A stretch of DNA of 64,000 bases from an uncultured Rhizobiaceae group bacterium (GTDB taxonomy: Bacteria; Pseudomonadota; Alphaproteobacteria; Rhizobiales; Rhizobiaceae). This document shows, in pieces, positions 18,256 through 28,661 of this stretch. The notes beneath the pieces are model-generated. The model was given only the letters and a program-made list of their open reading frames with translations, had not been told where the DNA came from and ran no database searches. The position numbers were made by a program, and so were the translations under genes. The stretch spans positions 48,297 to 112,296 of the forward strand of contig CALHBJ010000006.1 of NCBI GenBank assembly GCA_937930845.1, read 5' to 3'. The number at the start of each line of letters is the position of its first letter. Positions within the stretch are counted from its first letter, which is position 1.

Positions 18256-18941
18256 TGGAAAGCACGCTACTGGAACACATCAATAGTGCCCGAAAATTGC
18301 GAAAGGCGGTCGCGGTTGTGACCGATCTTACCACAGGCGTGGCGCGGCTGGTGGACACGGCCAATGTGGATGATGATCCTTTGCAGGGCGAAATCGTATC
18401 ACGCCTGAAGAGCGGCAAATCAGGCATTGTGGAAACGCCAGTTGGCGAAACATTTATACAGGTGCATGTGCCGCCGCTGCGGCTTGTGATCATTGGCGCT
18501 GTTCACATATCCCAGGCTCTGGCTCCCATGGCGCAGGCCTGTGGATTGGATGTGTTGGTGATGGACCCGCGCACAGCCTTTGCAACCGCTGCACGGTTTG
18601 AAGGTGTGGCATTGCTGGCGCAGTGGCCGCAGGATGCATTGAACGCTGATCAACTAGACCGGTTTACTGCACTCGTGGCTGTGACCCATGATCCCAAGAT
18701 TGATGATTATCCAATCACCCAGGCTTTGCAGTCTGAGTGCTTCTACATAGGTGCACTTGGCAGCCGAAAAACCCATGGCAAGCGTTGCGAACGGCTGAGC
18801 GCGGCGGGTCTGTCTGAAACTCAATTGGCGCGGATCAGCGCGCCCATTGGCCTCGACATCGGTGCTGCCAGCCCGCAGGAGATTGCGGTTGCCGTTATGG
18901 CACAAATCATCGAAGCCCGGCGCAAGAAGGCTTCCTTTTGA
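18255..18941 (+). CDS. XdhC family protein, Rossmann C-terminal domain
   Basis: LVIIGAVHISQALAPMAQACG..; YIGALGSRKTHGKR; APIGLDIGAASPQEIAVAVMAQII. Confidence 0.9.
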   Translation: MESTLLEHINSARKLRKAVAVVTDLTTGVARLVDTANVDDDPLQGEIVSRLKSGKSGIVETPVGETFIQVHVPPLRLVIIGAVHISQALAPMAQACGLDVLVMDPRTAFATAARFEGVALLAQWPQDALNADQLDRFTALVAVTHDPKIDDYPITQALQSECFYIGALGSRKTHGKRCERLSAAGLSETQLARISAPIGLDIGAASPQEIAVAVMAQIIEARRKKASF

Positions 18942-19942
18942 AATTCGCTGACACACCGCTGGACTGCACCGTTGGCGCGGTATTGGCCCATGCAACGACG
19001 CTGGGGGACCAGCGCCTCAAGAAAGGCCATGTGCTGAGTGCGCAAGACATCGCCCTGGCCAAGGCGCTTGGTATTGCCAGCCTCGTGGTTGCTATCCTCG
19101 ACGAGCATGATGTGGGCGAAGATGATGCCGCCCGCCGCATTGCCGCACCCTTGGCAAACGAGGCGATTGCCACCAGTGCCCCATTTACTGGCCGGGTGAA
19201 TTTGATCAGCGAAGTTTCCGGCCTGTTCTTTGCCGATGCCGACGAGATTGACGCACTTAATAGGGTCGATCCGGCGATTACCATCGCAACGCTTGCCACC
19301 GGCACATTTGTACGCCCCGGTGACATGGTTGCCACCGTCAAGATCATTCCCTTTGCAGCGGCGCAGGGGGATGTGGCGGAGGCTGTGGAACTGGCAAGCG
19401 CTGATCTGATGCAAATTCAGCCTGCCCAGCCAAAACGGGTTCGCCTGATTGCGACCACTTTGCCCTCCCTGAAGACCAGCGTGATGGACAAGACCCGGCG
19501 CTTGCTTGATGCCCGATTGGACCATCTGGGCAGCATATGCATTGACGAGACGCGCATTCCCCACACCCGCGCGGCCGTTAGTGAGGCACTGTCATCGGGA
19601 AATGAAGACGCAGATCTTGTTGTTGTATTTGGCGCATCGGCGATTGCAGATATGGCTGATGTCATACCTGCGGGATTGCTCGATGCTGGTGGTACGGTGG
19701 AACGGCTTGGGATGCCGGTCGACCCAGGCAACCTGCTGCTGCTTGGGCGGTTGGGTGATAAGCCGGTGATTGGCGCGCCCGGGTGCGCGCGCAGCCCCGC
19801 AGAAAATGGTTTTGACTGGGTGCTGCAACGCCTTGTGTGCGATTTGCCGATTACGTCAAAACAGATTTCCGGGTTGGGCGTGGGAGGCCTGTTGAAGGAA
19901 ATTTCGACCCGGCCCCAGCCGCGTGCAGGAAACCAAAGCTGA
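18938..19942 (+). CDS. molybdopterin-binding (MoCF_biosynth) protein
   Basis: VVFGASAIADMADVIPAGLLDAGGTVERLGMPVDPGNLLLLGRLGDKPVIGAPGCARSP; TTG start overlaps previous stop. Confidence 0.8.
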   Translation: MKFADTPLDCTVGAVLAHATTLGDQRLKKGHVLSAQDIALAKALGIASLVVAILDEHDVGEDDAARRIAAPLANEAIATSAPFTGRVNLISEVSGLFFADADEIDALNRVDPAITIATLATGTFVRPGDMVATVKIIPFAAAQGDVAEAVELASADLMQIQPAQPKRVRLIATTLPSLKTSVMDKTRRLLDARLDHLGSICIDETRIPHTRAAVSEALSSGNEDADLVVVFGASAIADMADVIPAGLLDAGGTVERLGMPVDPGNLLLLGRLGDKPVIGAPGCARSPAENGFDWVLQRLVCDLPITSKQISGLGVGGLLKEISTRPQPRAGNQS

Positions 19943-20547
19943 TGGGTGTTGGTGCCGTTTTGCTGGCGGCGGGCACATCATCGCGTATGGGGGCTATCAA
20001 CAAGCTCACAACGCCATGGAATGGCAAACCGCTCATTGCGCATGTGTGGGATGCGATTAGCGCATCTGCTGTCGCCATGTGCATTGTTGTGACCGGACAT
20101 GAGGCCGACCATGTTGAAATGGCGGTGCCTGGCGCGCCTAATGTCCACAATCCAAATTTTGAAAGTGGCATGGCCAGTTCAATTGTTTGCGGACTGGCCG
20201 CGCTCAACTCTGCGTTTAGTAGTGACCACATGGAGCTGGAGGGCGTGATCATCCTGCTGGGCGACATGCCGCTGGTTTCGGCTGCTCATATTGACGGTAT
20301 GGTGGCGGCGTTTGAACGATCCAACAAGGGCGAAGCAACCATTGTTGTTGCCACGGATGATGGCAGGCTTGGCAATCCGGTCTTGTTCGGAAAGGCCCAT
20401 TTTGAAGCACTGAAATCGCTCAAGGGAGATCGCGGAGCCCGTGCGCTGATTGAATCCCATTCATCGGAACTCATTGCTGTCGAGATTGGGCGTGCAGCTA
20501 AACGGGATTTCGATACGCCAAAAGCGTTTGAAAATGATGTGAGTTAG
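19942..20547 (+). CDS. NTP transferase, molybdenum cofactor cytidylyltransferase-like (MobA/MocA family)
   Basis: [50 protein letters not shown]. Confidence 0.88.
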   Translation: MGVGAVLLAAGTSSRMGAINKLTTPWNGKPLIAHVWDAISASAVAMCIVVTGHEADHVEMAVPGAPNVHNPNFESGMASSIVCGLAALNSAFSSDHMELEGVIILLGDMPLVSAAHIDGMVAAFERSNKGEATIVVATDDGRLGNPVLFGKAHFEALKSLKGDRGARALIESHSSELIAVEIGRAAKRDFDTPKAFENDVS

Positions 20548-21278
20548 CTGGTTGCGCTGGCCGGGTTGATTTCGGTGGGGCCGAATATATCCTCAAATGT
20601 GCGGCGCATTTCGATATCCAGATCGGTCATTGTCACCGGTAGGCCCAGATCCACCAGGCTTGTCACGCCGTGTTCCTTAACGCCGCAGGGCACGATGCCC
20701 GCAAAATGGCTCAGTTCCGGTTCCACATTGATCGAAATGCCGTGCCATGACACCCATTTGGTAATCCGCACGCCGATGGCCGCGATTTTATCTTCTGCAA
20801 TCTGACCAGCCGGGGCGGGGCGCGTGGGCCGGCGCACCCATACACCGACCCGGTCTTCGCGCCGTTCTCCTTGAACGCCAAAGGCTGAAAGGGTGGATAT
20901 GATCCAGGATTCCAGGGCAGCCACATAGGCGCGCACATCCTGTTGTCGCCGCTTCAGATCCAACAGGACATAAGCCACCCGCTGGCCGGGGCCATGATAG
21001 GTGTATTGCCCGCCGCGCCCGGTCTGAAATACGGGGAACCGGTCCGGCTCCGTCAGATCGGAAGCGTTGGCGCTCGTTCCGGCGGTGTAAACGGGGGGAT
21101 GTTCCAGCAGCCAGACCTGTTCGGGCGCATCGTCTGCTGCAATGGCGCGTGCGCAATTTTCCATGTCGGCCAGCGTGGTCGAATAGTCCTGCTCCCCCTC
21201 CAATATGCGCCACAGCACGGGGGGCGAGCCGGGCAGGGCAGCAAAATTTTCATCAAGGCTGCTGCGGTTCGATTTCAT
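20544..21278 (-). CDS. lipB: octanoyltransferase
   Basis: [40 protein letters not shown]-track start is over-extended. Confidence 0.93.
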   Translation of the reverse strand: MKSNRSSLDENFAALPGSPPVLWRILEGEQDYSTTLADMENCARAIAADDAPEQVWLLEHPPVYTAGTSANASDLTEPDRFPVFQTGRGGQYTYHGPGQRVAYVLLDLKRRQQDVRAYVAALESWIISTLSAFGVQGERREDRVGVWVRRPTRPAPAGQIAEDKIAAIGVRITKWVSWHGISINVEPELSHFAGIVPCGVKEHGVTSLVDLGLPVTMTDLDIEMRRTFEDIFGPTEINPASATS

Positions 21279-21567
21279 GAATGTGGCTGCGCAAATTGAT
21301 TGACGGACATGGTGGGTATCGGTTTCAGCCTTTTTCGAGTGGCAAAGATTGGGCGCATTAATCCGGCGGAAATGGCAATGACGGCAGTACTGGATATGTG
21401 CCAAAGGGATCGGCAGGATACAAGCCGCAACGCAGGGATGAGCGCTTGAAAACGGCCTGTTTGCACGGGAGTGGCAATTGAATTTTGCAGAATTGCAAGT
21501 TCGTGCTTGTGCAGGCCCAAGCCTTTTGTTACCACGCCGCGAACTACCGTGAAGACCCGGACAATGT

Positions 21568-21654
21568 GCGGCCGTGGCGGAATTGGTAGACGCGCAGCGT
21601 TGAGGTCGCTGTGGGGTAACACCCGTGGAAGTTCGAGTCTTCTCGGCCGCACCA
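21568..21654 (+). tRNA. tRNA-Leu (GAG)
   Basis: GCGGCCGTGGCGGAATTGGTAGACGCGCAGCGTTGAGGTCGCTG...GTTCGAGTC...CGGCCGCACCA; anticodon loop TTGAGGT, class II variable arm, encoded CCA. Confidence 0.95.
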
Positions 21655-22257
21655 TTTTTCTTCCGTGATCGGTTGATCTTGACCCGGAATGTGGAATTTG
21701 TCCTGTATGGCGTAGTGCCGTATGTGCGGGCTTGGTTGGTCCTTGGGGCTATCGATTTTGCATCAATGGCAATGATATGGCTTTGATCCTGCGTGACAAC
21801 ATTTTGGCAAAGTTGCTTTGCGACACCCGCCACCATGGGCGCTTGAAACTGTCGTAAATGCGAAATTTAGCATAGATACCACCACTATTAGGTAAGAAAT
21901 TATTTTCATGCCAACCTCACTTTCTTATCATTTGTTGCAATGATTTGAGTTTTTGGTCAACAATAATTTTTGGATAGATTTGCCGTTATTGTTGATCCTA
22001 AAATTGATATTACTACTCGCCAATTTTGTTGCCGTTTCAGGTGATCAAGTTCGCAAAAATTATAGATGTATTTTGGTGGAGTGTTTTGGACGTTCATTCA
22101 AGTTTGGATGAGTGGTTCAAGCAGGGCCATCGCTCTTGTAATTTTTCCAGGTTGAATTCAACGTTTGGATCACTGGGGTGATCTGGATATGATTTGGCAC
22201 ACTGCTAGCTATTGATTGGCTTCATTGAAAAAGCGTTGCTTGGTGTCAGGTGGGAAA

Positions 22258-22845
22258 ATGCACGTACTTGTTGTTCTTGATCATCCAAAGCCCGGCTCGT
22301 TTAGTGCAGCTGTTGCGCAACAGTTTATGGCTGGCGCAGAGGCGGCCGGGCATTCAACTGAATTGGCAGATTTACACTTGGAAGGTTTCGACCCGCGCTG
22401 GACGATTGCCGACATTGATGGAGATGAAGGTGTGGCGACACCCGCGGATGTGGCAAAGGAACAGGCCCGGATTGAGCGCGCCGATGCCATCTGTTTTGTC
22501 TTTCCACTTTTTTGGTGGGGCATGCCTGCCATGACCAAGGGCTGGGTGGAACGGGTCTGGTCGTGGGGCTGGGCTTATGATCAATTGGATGATCGTGAAA
22601 AATCGATGCAAAGACCGCGCACGGGCGTATTTCTTATTCCCGCCGGGGCCCGTTCTGACGAGATGGAAAATGCCGGCTATCGTGAGGCGATCGAAACCGC
22701 CTGGATAAAAGGCACATTTGGCTATTTTGGATTTGTCCAGCGCAAGCTCCAATTGCTCAATGGTTCAAAAGGCTCCAGCGCGCGGCGCAAGGACTTGCTC
22801 GACACAGCTTACCAAACCGGACTGACGCTTGCGCCACCTGGGTGA
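22258..22845 (+). CDS. NAD(P)H-dependent oxidoreductase, flavodoxin-like fold
   Basis: LVVLDHPKPGSFSAAVAQQFMAGAEAAGH..FPLFWWGMPAMTKGWVERVW. Confidence 0.88.
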   Translation: MHVLVVLDHPKPGSFSAAVAQQFMAGAEAAGHSTELADLHLEGFDPRWTIADIDGDEGVATPADVAKEQARIERADAICFVFPLFWWGMPAMTKGWVERVWSWGWAYDQLDDREKSMQRPRTGVFLIPAGARSDEMENAGYREAIETAWIKGTFGYFGFVQRKLQLLNGSKGSSARRKDLLDTAYQTGLTLAPPG

Positions 22846-23264
22846 CCGCCGAATTGATCTGTCTGAACGGTTTACACGCTCGCCGGTTACAGGCAGCGCA
22901 AGTTCAAACCCAGTGGGCTTATCATTTGACACGGCCCAGCCTGTTCCCCCACTCTGGCAATACGTGTCGCGGAAGGGCCTTGGAGGGTCAGCATTCCATC
23001 CATATGGAAGCGCCGGTGGCTGCGACTTTTGCGAAACTTTTTTTTGGCGCATCAGATTTTGCCTTGGTTATGGGTGCGCTTTTCTGAATCCGCTTGAATA
23101 TACCGATGCGGCGCGGCTTATGTGCTCAAACGAAAGTGTGTTTGAAATTGCCCTGGAACTTGCCAAACAGGGGTGCGGGTATGTGCAAGAGAATCAATGG
23201 TGATTGGCAAGGTGTGGCCAATCGAATAATCCAGATTAAAATACGGCTATAGGGAGAAAATGAC

Positions 23265-24494
23265 ATGAAAAAATTACTTGGAGCAGTTGCGCTGGCGGCA
23301 TCGGTGGCCTTTGCGCCCCACGCCGTTGCGGACACGGCCGACGGCAAATCTTTGATTGGTCTGCCTTGGGAGAAAATTGTCGAAACGGCCAGGGGCGGCG
23401 AGGTGAACTGGTTCCTGTGGGGCGGTTCGGACAATATCAACAAATATGTATCTGAATATATCGGCGGCATTTTGAAGGATGAATATGGTATCACGCTCAA
23501 CCGGGTTGGCCTGTCGGATACTGTTGAGGCAGTGAACATTGTGTTGGGTGAAAAAGAATCCGGTGTCACAGACAAAGGGTCTGTAGACATGATCTGGATC
23601 AATGGTGAAAACTTCCGCACCATGAAACAGGGGGGACTGGCCTATTGCGGATATACGGACACGCTGCCCAACAACAAATTGGTCAATTGGGACAATCCTG
23701 CGATTGCCAATGACTTTGGTGTTCCGGTCAATGGCTGCGAAGTGCCGTGGTCCAAAGCGCAATTTGCGTTTGCCTATGATACCGCACGTACGGACAATCC
23801 GCCTCGGTCGATTGGTGAATTGATCGAATGGGTCAAGGCCAATCCGGGGCAGTTTACCTATTCGGCACCACCGGATTTCAACGGCTCGGTTTTTGTGCGT
23901 CACGTATTTTACCATGCCGCAGGTGGGGTGGAGAATCTGCTTGGTCCGTTCGATCAGGCCAAGTTTGATGCTGCTGCGGCCAAGACCTGGAAAATCCTAA
24001 ACGACATGGAGCCTTACCTGTGGCGCGAAGGCAAAACATATCCAACTTCGATCAACGCGCTGGAACAGCTTTTTGCCAATTCCGAAGTGGCGCTTTATTT
24101 CAATTATGAGCCAGCCGGTGTTGGCCTCAACATTGAAAACGGCACATTCCCGCCGACGGTCAAAGGTTATGGGCTCAGTGATGGGACGATTGGCAACACC
24201 AATTACACGATCATCCCGTTCAACTCACCCAACAAGGCGGCTGCGCTGGTTTTGCAAAATGTTCTGCTTTCAGGCGCTGCGCAATATGAGAAAGCCAAGC
24301 CTGATGTTTGGGGCGCAAAACCGGCCATCGAGATTTCCCGAACAGGAGATGATATCCGGACAAAATTTGCGTCGATCAAGTCTCACCCGGCGGTTGCCCC
24401 AGCAGAGGAGCTTGCGAAGAACGCATTACCTGAACTTCAGGCTTCCTGGATTTCGGCAATCGAGAAAGGTTGGCTGGCCAACGTTGGGCAATAA
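23265..24494 (+). CDS. ABC transporter substrate-binding protein (YnjB-like)
   Basis: Signal peptide; VNWFLWGGSDNINKYVSEYI..; followed by two permeases and an ATPase. Confidence 0.85.
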   Translation: MKKLLGAVALAASVAFAPHAVADTADGKSLIGLPWEKIVETARGGEVNWFLWGGSDNINKYVSEYIGGILKDEYGITLNRVGLSDTVEAVNIVLGEKESGVTDKGSVDMIWINGENFRTMKQGGLAYCGYTDTLPNNKLVNWDNPAIANDFGVPVNGCEVPWSKAQFAFAYDTARTDNPPRSIGELIEWVKANPGQFTYSAPPDFNGSVFVRHVFYHAAGGVENLLGPFDQAKFDAAAAKTWKILNDMEPYLWREGKTYPTSINALEQLFANSEVALYFNYEPAGVGLNIENGTFPPTVKGYGLSDGTIGNTNYTIIPFNSPNKAAALVLQNVLLSGAAQYEKAKPDVWGAKPAIEISRTGDDIRTKFASIKSHPAVAPAEELAKNALPELQASWISAIEKGWLANVGQ

Positions 24495-24506
24495 GGCCAT
24501 GCGATT

Positions 24507-24536
24507 TCCCTGCGAGGTTGAAAGACTTCGCGGGGA
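24507..24536 (+). terminator. 12-bp stem-loop downstream of the substrate-binding-protein gene
   Basis: TCCCTGCGAGGT-TGAAAG-ACTTCGCGGGGA, two G-U pairs; no strong U tract. Confidence 0.6.
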
Positions 24537-24566
24537 CATTACTCTGTTTCGAGGTTTCTCTTTGCC

Positions 24567-25424
24567 ATGTCCGACCGGCTGAAGATCGCACTGCTTCTGG
24601 CACCTGCGCTCTCCATTATTGGAATCCTGTTTTTTGGCGGGTTGTTGATCGGCTTCATGCGAAGCTTCAACTACATGCCGGTGATCGGGTTGGTCGACCC
24701 TGACCTGAGCGCCTATGTGGCGGTGTTCACGTCGAAGGAATTTTACCTATCCTTCCTGCTGACGTTCCATATTGCGTTCACATCGACGGTTATCTCTTCC
24801 ATATTGGCAATTGGAGCGGCCCTGCTTTTGCGGCGCACGTTCATTGGCCGTTCGCTGATCAATTTCCTGTTCCAGTTGAATTTGACCGTGCCGCATTTGG
24901 TGGGCGCGATTGGCATGCTCTATCTGTTTTCCCAATCGGGCTCGTTTGCCCGGCTGGGGGCAGAGTGGAACCTAATTTCCAAGCCAAGCGACTTCCCCGC
25001 GATGGTGTTTGACCCCTACGCCATTGGCATCATCCTGCAATATATCTGGAAAGAAGTGCCCTTTATTGGCGTCATTGTGCTGGCGAATATGCAATCTCTG
25101 GGCGAAGACTATGAGAGCGTTGCAAGGTCGCTGGGCGCCAGCAAGTGGCAGGCGTTTATTCATGTTCTCATGCCGTTGATTTTCCCAGGCGTCTTGTCCG
25201 CATCGGTCATTGTGTTTGCATTCACTTTCGGGGCCTATGAAATTCCCGCCATTTTGGGAGCAAGCTTTCCAAAGGCGCTGCCTGTTCTGGCCTATCAAAA
25301 ATATACCGATGTGGATCTTGCCGCGCGTCCTGAAGCAATGGCGATGGCGATCACTATTGCGCTCTTGAGTGCGCTGATGATCTATTTCTACGTGCGCTAT
25401 ACGCGGCGCAGGATCAGGAGCTGA
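24567..25424 (+). CDS. ABC transporter permease
   Basis: Multiple TM segments with EAA-type loop ESVARSLGASKWQAFIHVLMPLIFPG. Confidence 0.9.
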   Translation: MSDRLKIALLLAPALSIIGILFFGGLLIGFMRSFNYMPVIGLVDPDLSAYVAVFTSKEFYLSFLLTFHIAFTSTVISSILAIGAALLLRRTFIGRSLINFLFQLNLTVPHLVGAIGMLYLFSQSGSFARLGAEWNLISKPSDFPAMVFDPYAIGIILQYIWKEVPFIGVIVLANMQSLGEDYESVARSLGASKWQAFIHVLMPLIFPGVLSASVIVFAFTFGAYEIPAILGASFPKALPVLAYQKYTDVDLAARPEAMAMAITIALLSALMIYFYVRYTRRRIRS

Positions 25425-25425
25425 C

Positions 25426-26250
25426 ATGGTTGGCAAAGAGAGTTTTTCTGTCCGCAGCTTCCGCGTTGTCACAGGGGTTATGCTGATCACATGGCTGGTC
25501 TTGCCGCTTATTCCGCTGGCGATCTGGTCATTTGCCAAAGGGTGGTTTTTTCCCGATCTGCTGCCAAAACGCTGGTCCATGCAGGCATGGGATTATGCCC
25601 TGTCAGACACTTCCGGGGTTCTCGACAGTTTGTGGCTGACGATTGGAATTTCGCTCACCGCAACCGTGCTTTCCATCTTGGTTGGTATTCCTGCCGGCCG
25701 TGCCTTGGGCATGTATAAATTCAAGGGCAAGGAACTGGTGGAACTGATGATATTAGCTCCCACCATCGTGCCGGGAATTGCTGTGGTTTTAGGTATTCAC
25801 AGCGTCTTTATCTCCATGGGGCTGAACAATACGGTCAGTGGCGTTATCTTGGTGCATCTCATTCCCACACTTCCGTACATGATCCTGGTCATGTCGGGCA
25901 TTTTTGCCAATTATGACCCCTCGTTTGAAGACCAGGCGCGCAGCCTGGGCGCATCACCTTTAAAAACATTCTGGTATGTGACCCTGCCAGCAATCATGCC
26001 CGGCATCATTGTGGGGGGGCTTTTTGCATTCCTGGTTTCGTGGAGCCAATACATTTTAACCCTGCTGATTGGCGGCGGGCGGGTGGTTACGCTGCCTCTT
26101 TTGCTGTTCAATTTTGCAACCTCAGGGCGCAATGACATCACCGGCGCAATTGGCATGATCTACATATTGCCCGGCATCATCATTCTGCTGTTGACGGCAA
26201 AGCATTTGTCAGGCCGCAGCGGCGCGGTTGGAGGATTTGGCCAGATATGA
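25426..26250 (+). CDS. ABC transporter permease
   Basis: EAA-type loop EDQARSLGASPLKTFWYVTLPAIMPG. Confidence 0.9.
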   Translation: MVGKESFSVRSFRVVTGVMLITWLVLPLIPLAIWSFAKGWFFPDLLPKRWSMQAWDYALSDTSGVLDSLWLTIGISLTATVLSILVGIPAGRALGMYKFKGKELVELMILAPTIVPGIAVVLGIHSVFISMGLNNTVSGVILVHLIPTLPYMILVMSGIFANYDPSFEDQARSLGASPLKTFWYVTLPAIMPGIIVGGLFAFLVSWSQYILTLLIGGGRVVTLPLLLFNFATSGRNDITGAIGMIYILPGIIILLLTAKHLSGRSGAVGGFGQI

Positions 26251-27290
26251 CCCATGTATCGATCAAAGAATTGTCGAAGACCTATCCCGGCTCCTCAGAA
26301 CCCGCCCTTGACCGCCTTTCTCTGGAAATTCCAACGGGCGAACTGACAGCGCTGCTTGGTCCGTCCGGGTGCGGCAAGACCACGACGATGAAGATGATTG
26401 CCGGATTGCTGGATCCTTCATCGGGCGATGTTCTGTTTGATGATCGCTCGGTTCTGGACGACAAGCCGGAACATCGGGGGGTGGTGATGGTGTTTCAAAA
26501 CTACCTGCTGTTTCCCTATATGAGTGTGGCAGATAATGTGGGATTTGGCCTAAAAATGCGAAAGGTGCCCAAGCCCGAAATAGACCGGCGCGTTGGGGAA
26601 ATGCTTGAGCTGGTCAAACTTCCTGATCTTGGCAATCGTCGGCCCTCCGCCCTGTCGGGCGGGCAACAACAGCGGGTGGCGTTGGCCCGTGCGTTGATTG
26701 TTCAACCCAATGTGTTGTTGCTGGATGAGCCCTTATCCAATCTGGATGCCCATTTGCGCTTTGAAATGCGCGATCTCATTCGTGGGCTGCAACAGAAAAT
26801 GGGAATCACCACAATTTTTGTGACCCATGATCAGGAAGAGGCCGTGGTGTTGGCCGATAAAGTGGCGCTGATACTTGATGGCCAATTGAAGCAATATGAA
26901 GACGCAGATGTGTTTTACAAACGCCCGGTTGACGAAGCTACGGCGCGGTTTTTTGGTGGCCAGAATTTTATTCCCGGATCGTCCAATGGTTCCGTTTTTG
27001 AAAGTGCGCTGGGCAGGCTCGTATTGCCTGAAGGGGCTATTTCAGGCGCTGGTAAACTCACCGTGCGGCCGGAAAATATTCGCATCAATGGATTGGACAA
27101 AGGCGAGAACAGTCTGAAAGCCGTGGTAAGTGAGCGGCTGTTCCTGGGCACGCAAACCCGCCTTCGACTGCTGGTAGGAGAAGAAAAAATCGACGCCATT
27201 GCAAACCCCAATGAAGTGGAAAACCTGTCGGTTGGTGATGCGGTGAACATCACCTTGCCGCCATCTTCGCTTTGGGTATTGCCCACATGA
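26247..27290 (+). CDS. ABC transporter ATP-binding protein
   Basis: LLGPSGCGKTTTMKMIAGL, LSGGQQQRVALARAL, VLLLDEPLSNLDA, C-terminal TOBE-like region. Confidence 0.95.
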   Translation: MTHVSIKELSKTYPGSSEPALDRLSLEIPTGELTALLGPSGCGKTTTMKMIAGLLDPSSGDVLFDDRSVLDDKPEHRGVVMVFQNYLLFPYMSVADNVGFGLKMRKVPKPEIDRRVGEMLELVKLPDLGNRRPSALSGGQQQRVALARALIVQPNVLLLDEPLSNLDAHLRFEMRDLIRGLQQKMGITTIFVTHDQEEAVVLADKVALILDGQLKQYEDADVFYKRPVDEATARFFGGQNFIPGSSNGSVFESALGRLVLPEGAISGAGKLTVRPENIRINGLDKGENSLKAVVSERLFLGTQTRLRLLVGEEKIDAIANPNEVENLSVGDAVNITLPPSSLWVLPT

Positions 27291-27300
27291 GGTGTGTAAG

Positions 27301-28137
27301 ATGAAATTCGGCGTGCATGCCGGCCTTTGGTTGGCCCGATGGACTGATGAGATCATACCAGTTCTAAAAAAGGTCGCAGACCTTGGCTATGATGGCGTTG
27401 AAGTGTCCTTGCTCGGCATGAGCGACGAGAAGGCGCAGGCTTTGGCAAAAGCGGTTCGCGATCATGGACTGGAAGTGACATGTTCCGATGGCCTTTCGCC
27501 CCAAAACGACATCACCGCACAGGATGCGGATGTGAGGGCGGCTGGGCTGAATTATCTGCGCTGGGCCATTGCCACAACGGCGCGGATCGGTGCGCGGGGT
27601 TTGGCCGGTGTCGTTTATGCCCCCTGGGGTGTGTATGATCCGGCCAACAAGCCGGTGCGTGCCCGCCGCTCCGCCCAGGCATTCGCCGCCCTGCACGATG
27701 ATCTTGAACGCCATGATGTGACATTGGGCATTGAGGCGATCAACCGGTTTGAGACAGATCTGGTCAATACGGCCGCTGAAGCCAAGGCAATGGCCCTTGC
27801 TTCCGGTTCCTCCCGTGTTGGGGCGTTGCTCGACACGTTTCACCTCAATATTGAAGAAAAGGATATTGCCGCCGCGATTGTCGATACCGGTGACAAACTG
27901 GTGCATTTCCATGTTTCAGACAATGACCGTGGCGTTCCAGGCTCCGGCCATGTGCCCTGGGGTGAAGTTAAGCGGGCTTTGGATCAGGTGGGATATAATG
28001 GTTGGATCGTTGCCGAGATGTTTGTTGTTGCCGGCAATCCCGCCAGTGCTGATTTGAACATTTGGCGGGACATTGAGCCCGATGCAACGGACGCCGCGCG
28101 CCGTGCCTTGTCTTTCATGAAGAGTACGTTTGCATGA
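27301..28137 (+). CDS. sugar phosphate isomerase/epimerase (TIM barrel)
   Basis: MKFGVHAGLW..; LGIEAINRFETDLVNT; GALLDTFHLNIEEKD; typical of the 3-epimerase-like family. Confidence 0.85.
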   Translation: MKFGVHAGLWLARWTDEIIPVLKKVADLGYDGVEVSLLGMSDEKAQALAKAVRDHGLEVTCSDGLSPQNDITAQDADVRAAGLNYLRWAIATTARIGARGLAGVVYAPWGVYDPANKPVRARRSAQAFAALHDDLERHDVTLGIEAINRFETDLVNTAAEAKAMALASGSSRVGALLDTFHLNIEEKDIAAAIVDTGDKLVHFHVSDNDRGVPGSGHVPWGEVKRALDQVGYNGWIVAEMFVVAGNPASADLNIWRDIEPDATDAARRALSFMKSTFA

Positions 28138-28661
28138 ACTCTTTCCTGTGCCTTTTGCTTGTCCGGTTTGAAGCGTTGGAGGCGGAACTCAACGCCCTTG
28201 ATGCGGCAACAGGGGATGGGGACCATGGAATAACCATGGTGAAAGGTCTGCGTGCGGCCGTGGCGGCGGAAAATCCGGCAAAGGCTTTCCGCATGGCATC
28301 TGGCGGCGCGTCGGGTTCGTTGTTTTCTGTTCTCATCGGCGCTTTGGCTTCGGTAATTGATCGAAGTTCTGATCTGGATGATACGCTACAGGATGCGGCA
28401 CATCGCATTGGCCAACTGGGCCAGGCTAAGGCGGGGGATAAGACCCTGCTCGACGCGCTCATTCCCGCCGCATCAGTTGGAAGCAATGCTGATGCGGCTG
28501 CACGGGCAGCGCGGGAAGGATGGCTGGCCACAAAAGACATGGCTGCCAGGCGGGGGCGGACAAAATATGTGGAGGGGGCGGGTGTTGGACATCTCGATGC
28601 CGGTGCCCGTTCAGTTGCAGAAATTCTTGAAGCCTTTGCCCAATGGCAGAAAGATCAATGA
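28134..28661 (+). CDS. DAK2/DhaL domain kinase subunit
   Basis: LDAATGDGDHGITMVKGLRA (Mg-ADP binding Asp motif), AAREGWLATKDMAARRGRTKYV. Confidence 0.88.
   Translation: MNSFLCLLLVRFEALEAELNALDAATGDGDHGITMVKGLRAAVAAENPAKAFRMASGGASGSLFSVLIGALASVIDRSSDLDDTLQDAAHRIGQLGQAKAGDKTLLDALIPAASVGSNADAAARAAREGWLATKDMAARRGRTKYVEGAGVGHLDAGARSVAEILEAFAQWQKDQ

Noticed and set aside
21279-21836. N-terminal extension of the lipB ORF
   Set aside because: Crosses the tRNA-Leu gene in antisense and lacks LipB homology; real start is near 21278.
22829-23203. 124-aa ORF between the oxidoreductase and YnjB-like SBP genes
   Set aside because: Overlaps the end of the upstream gene, odd composition, no recognisable domain; more likely noncoding.
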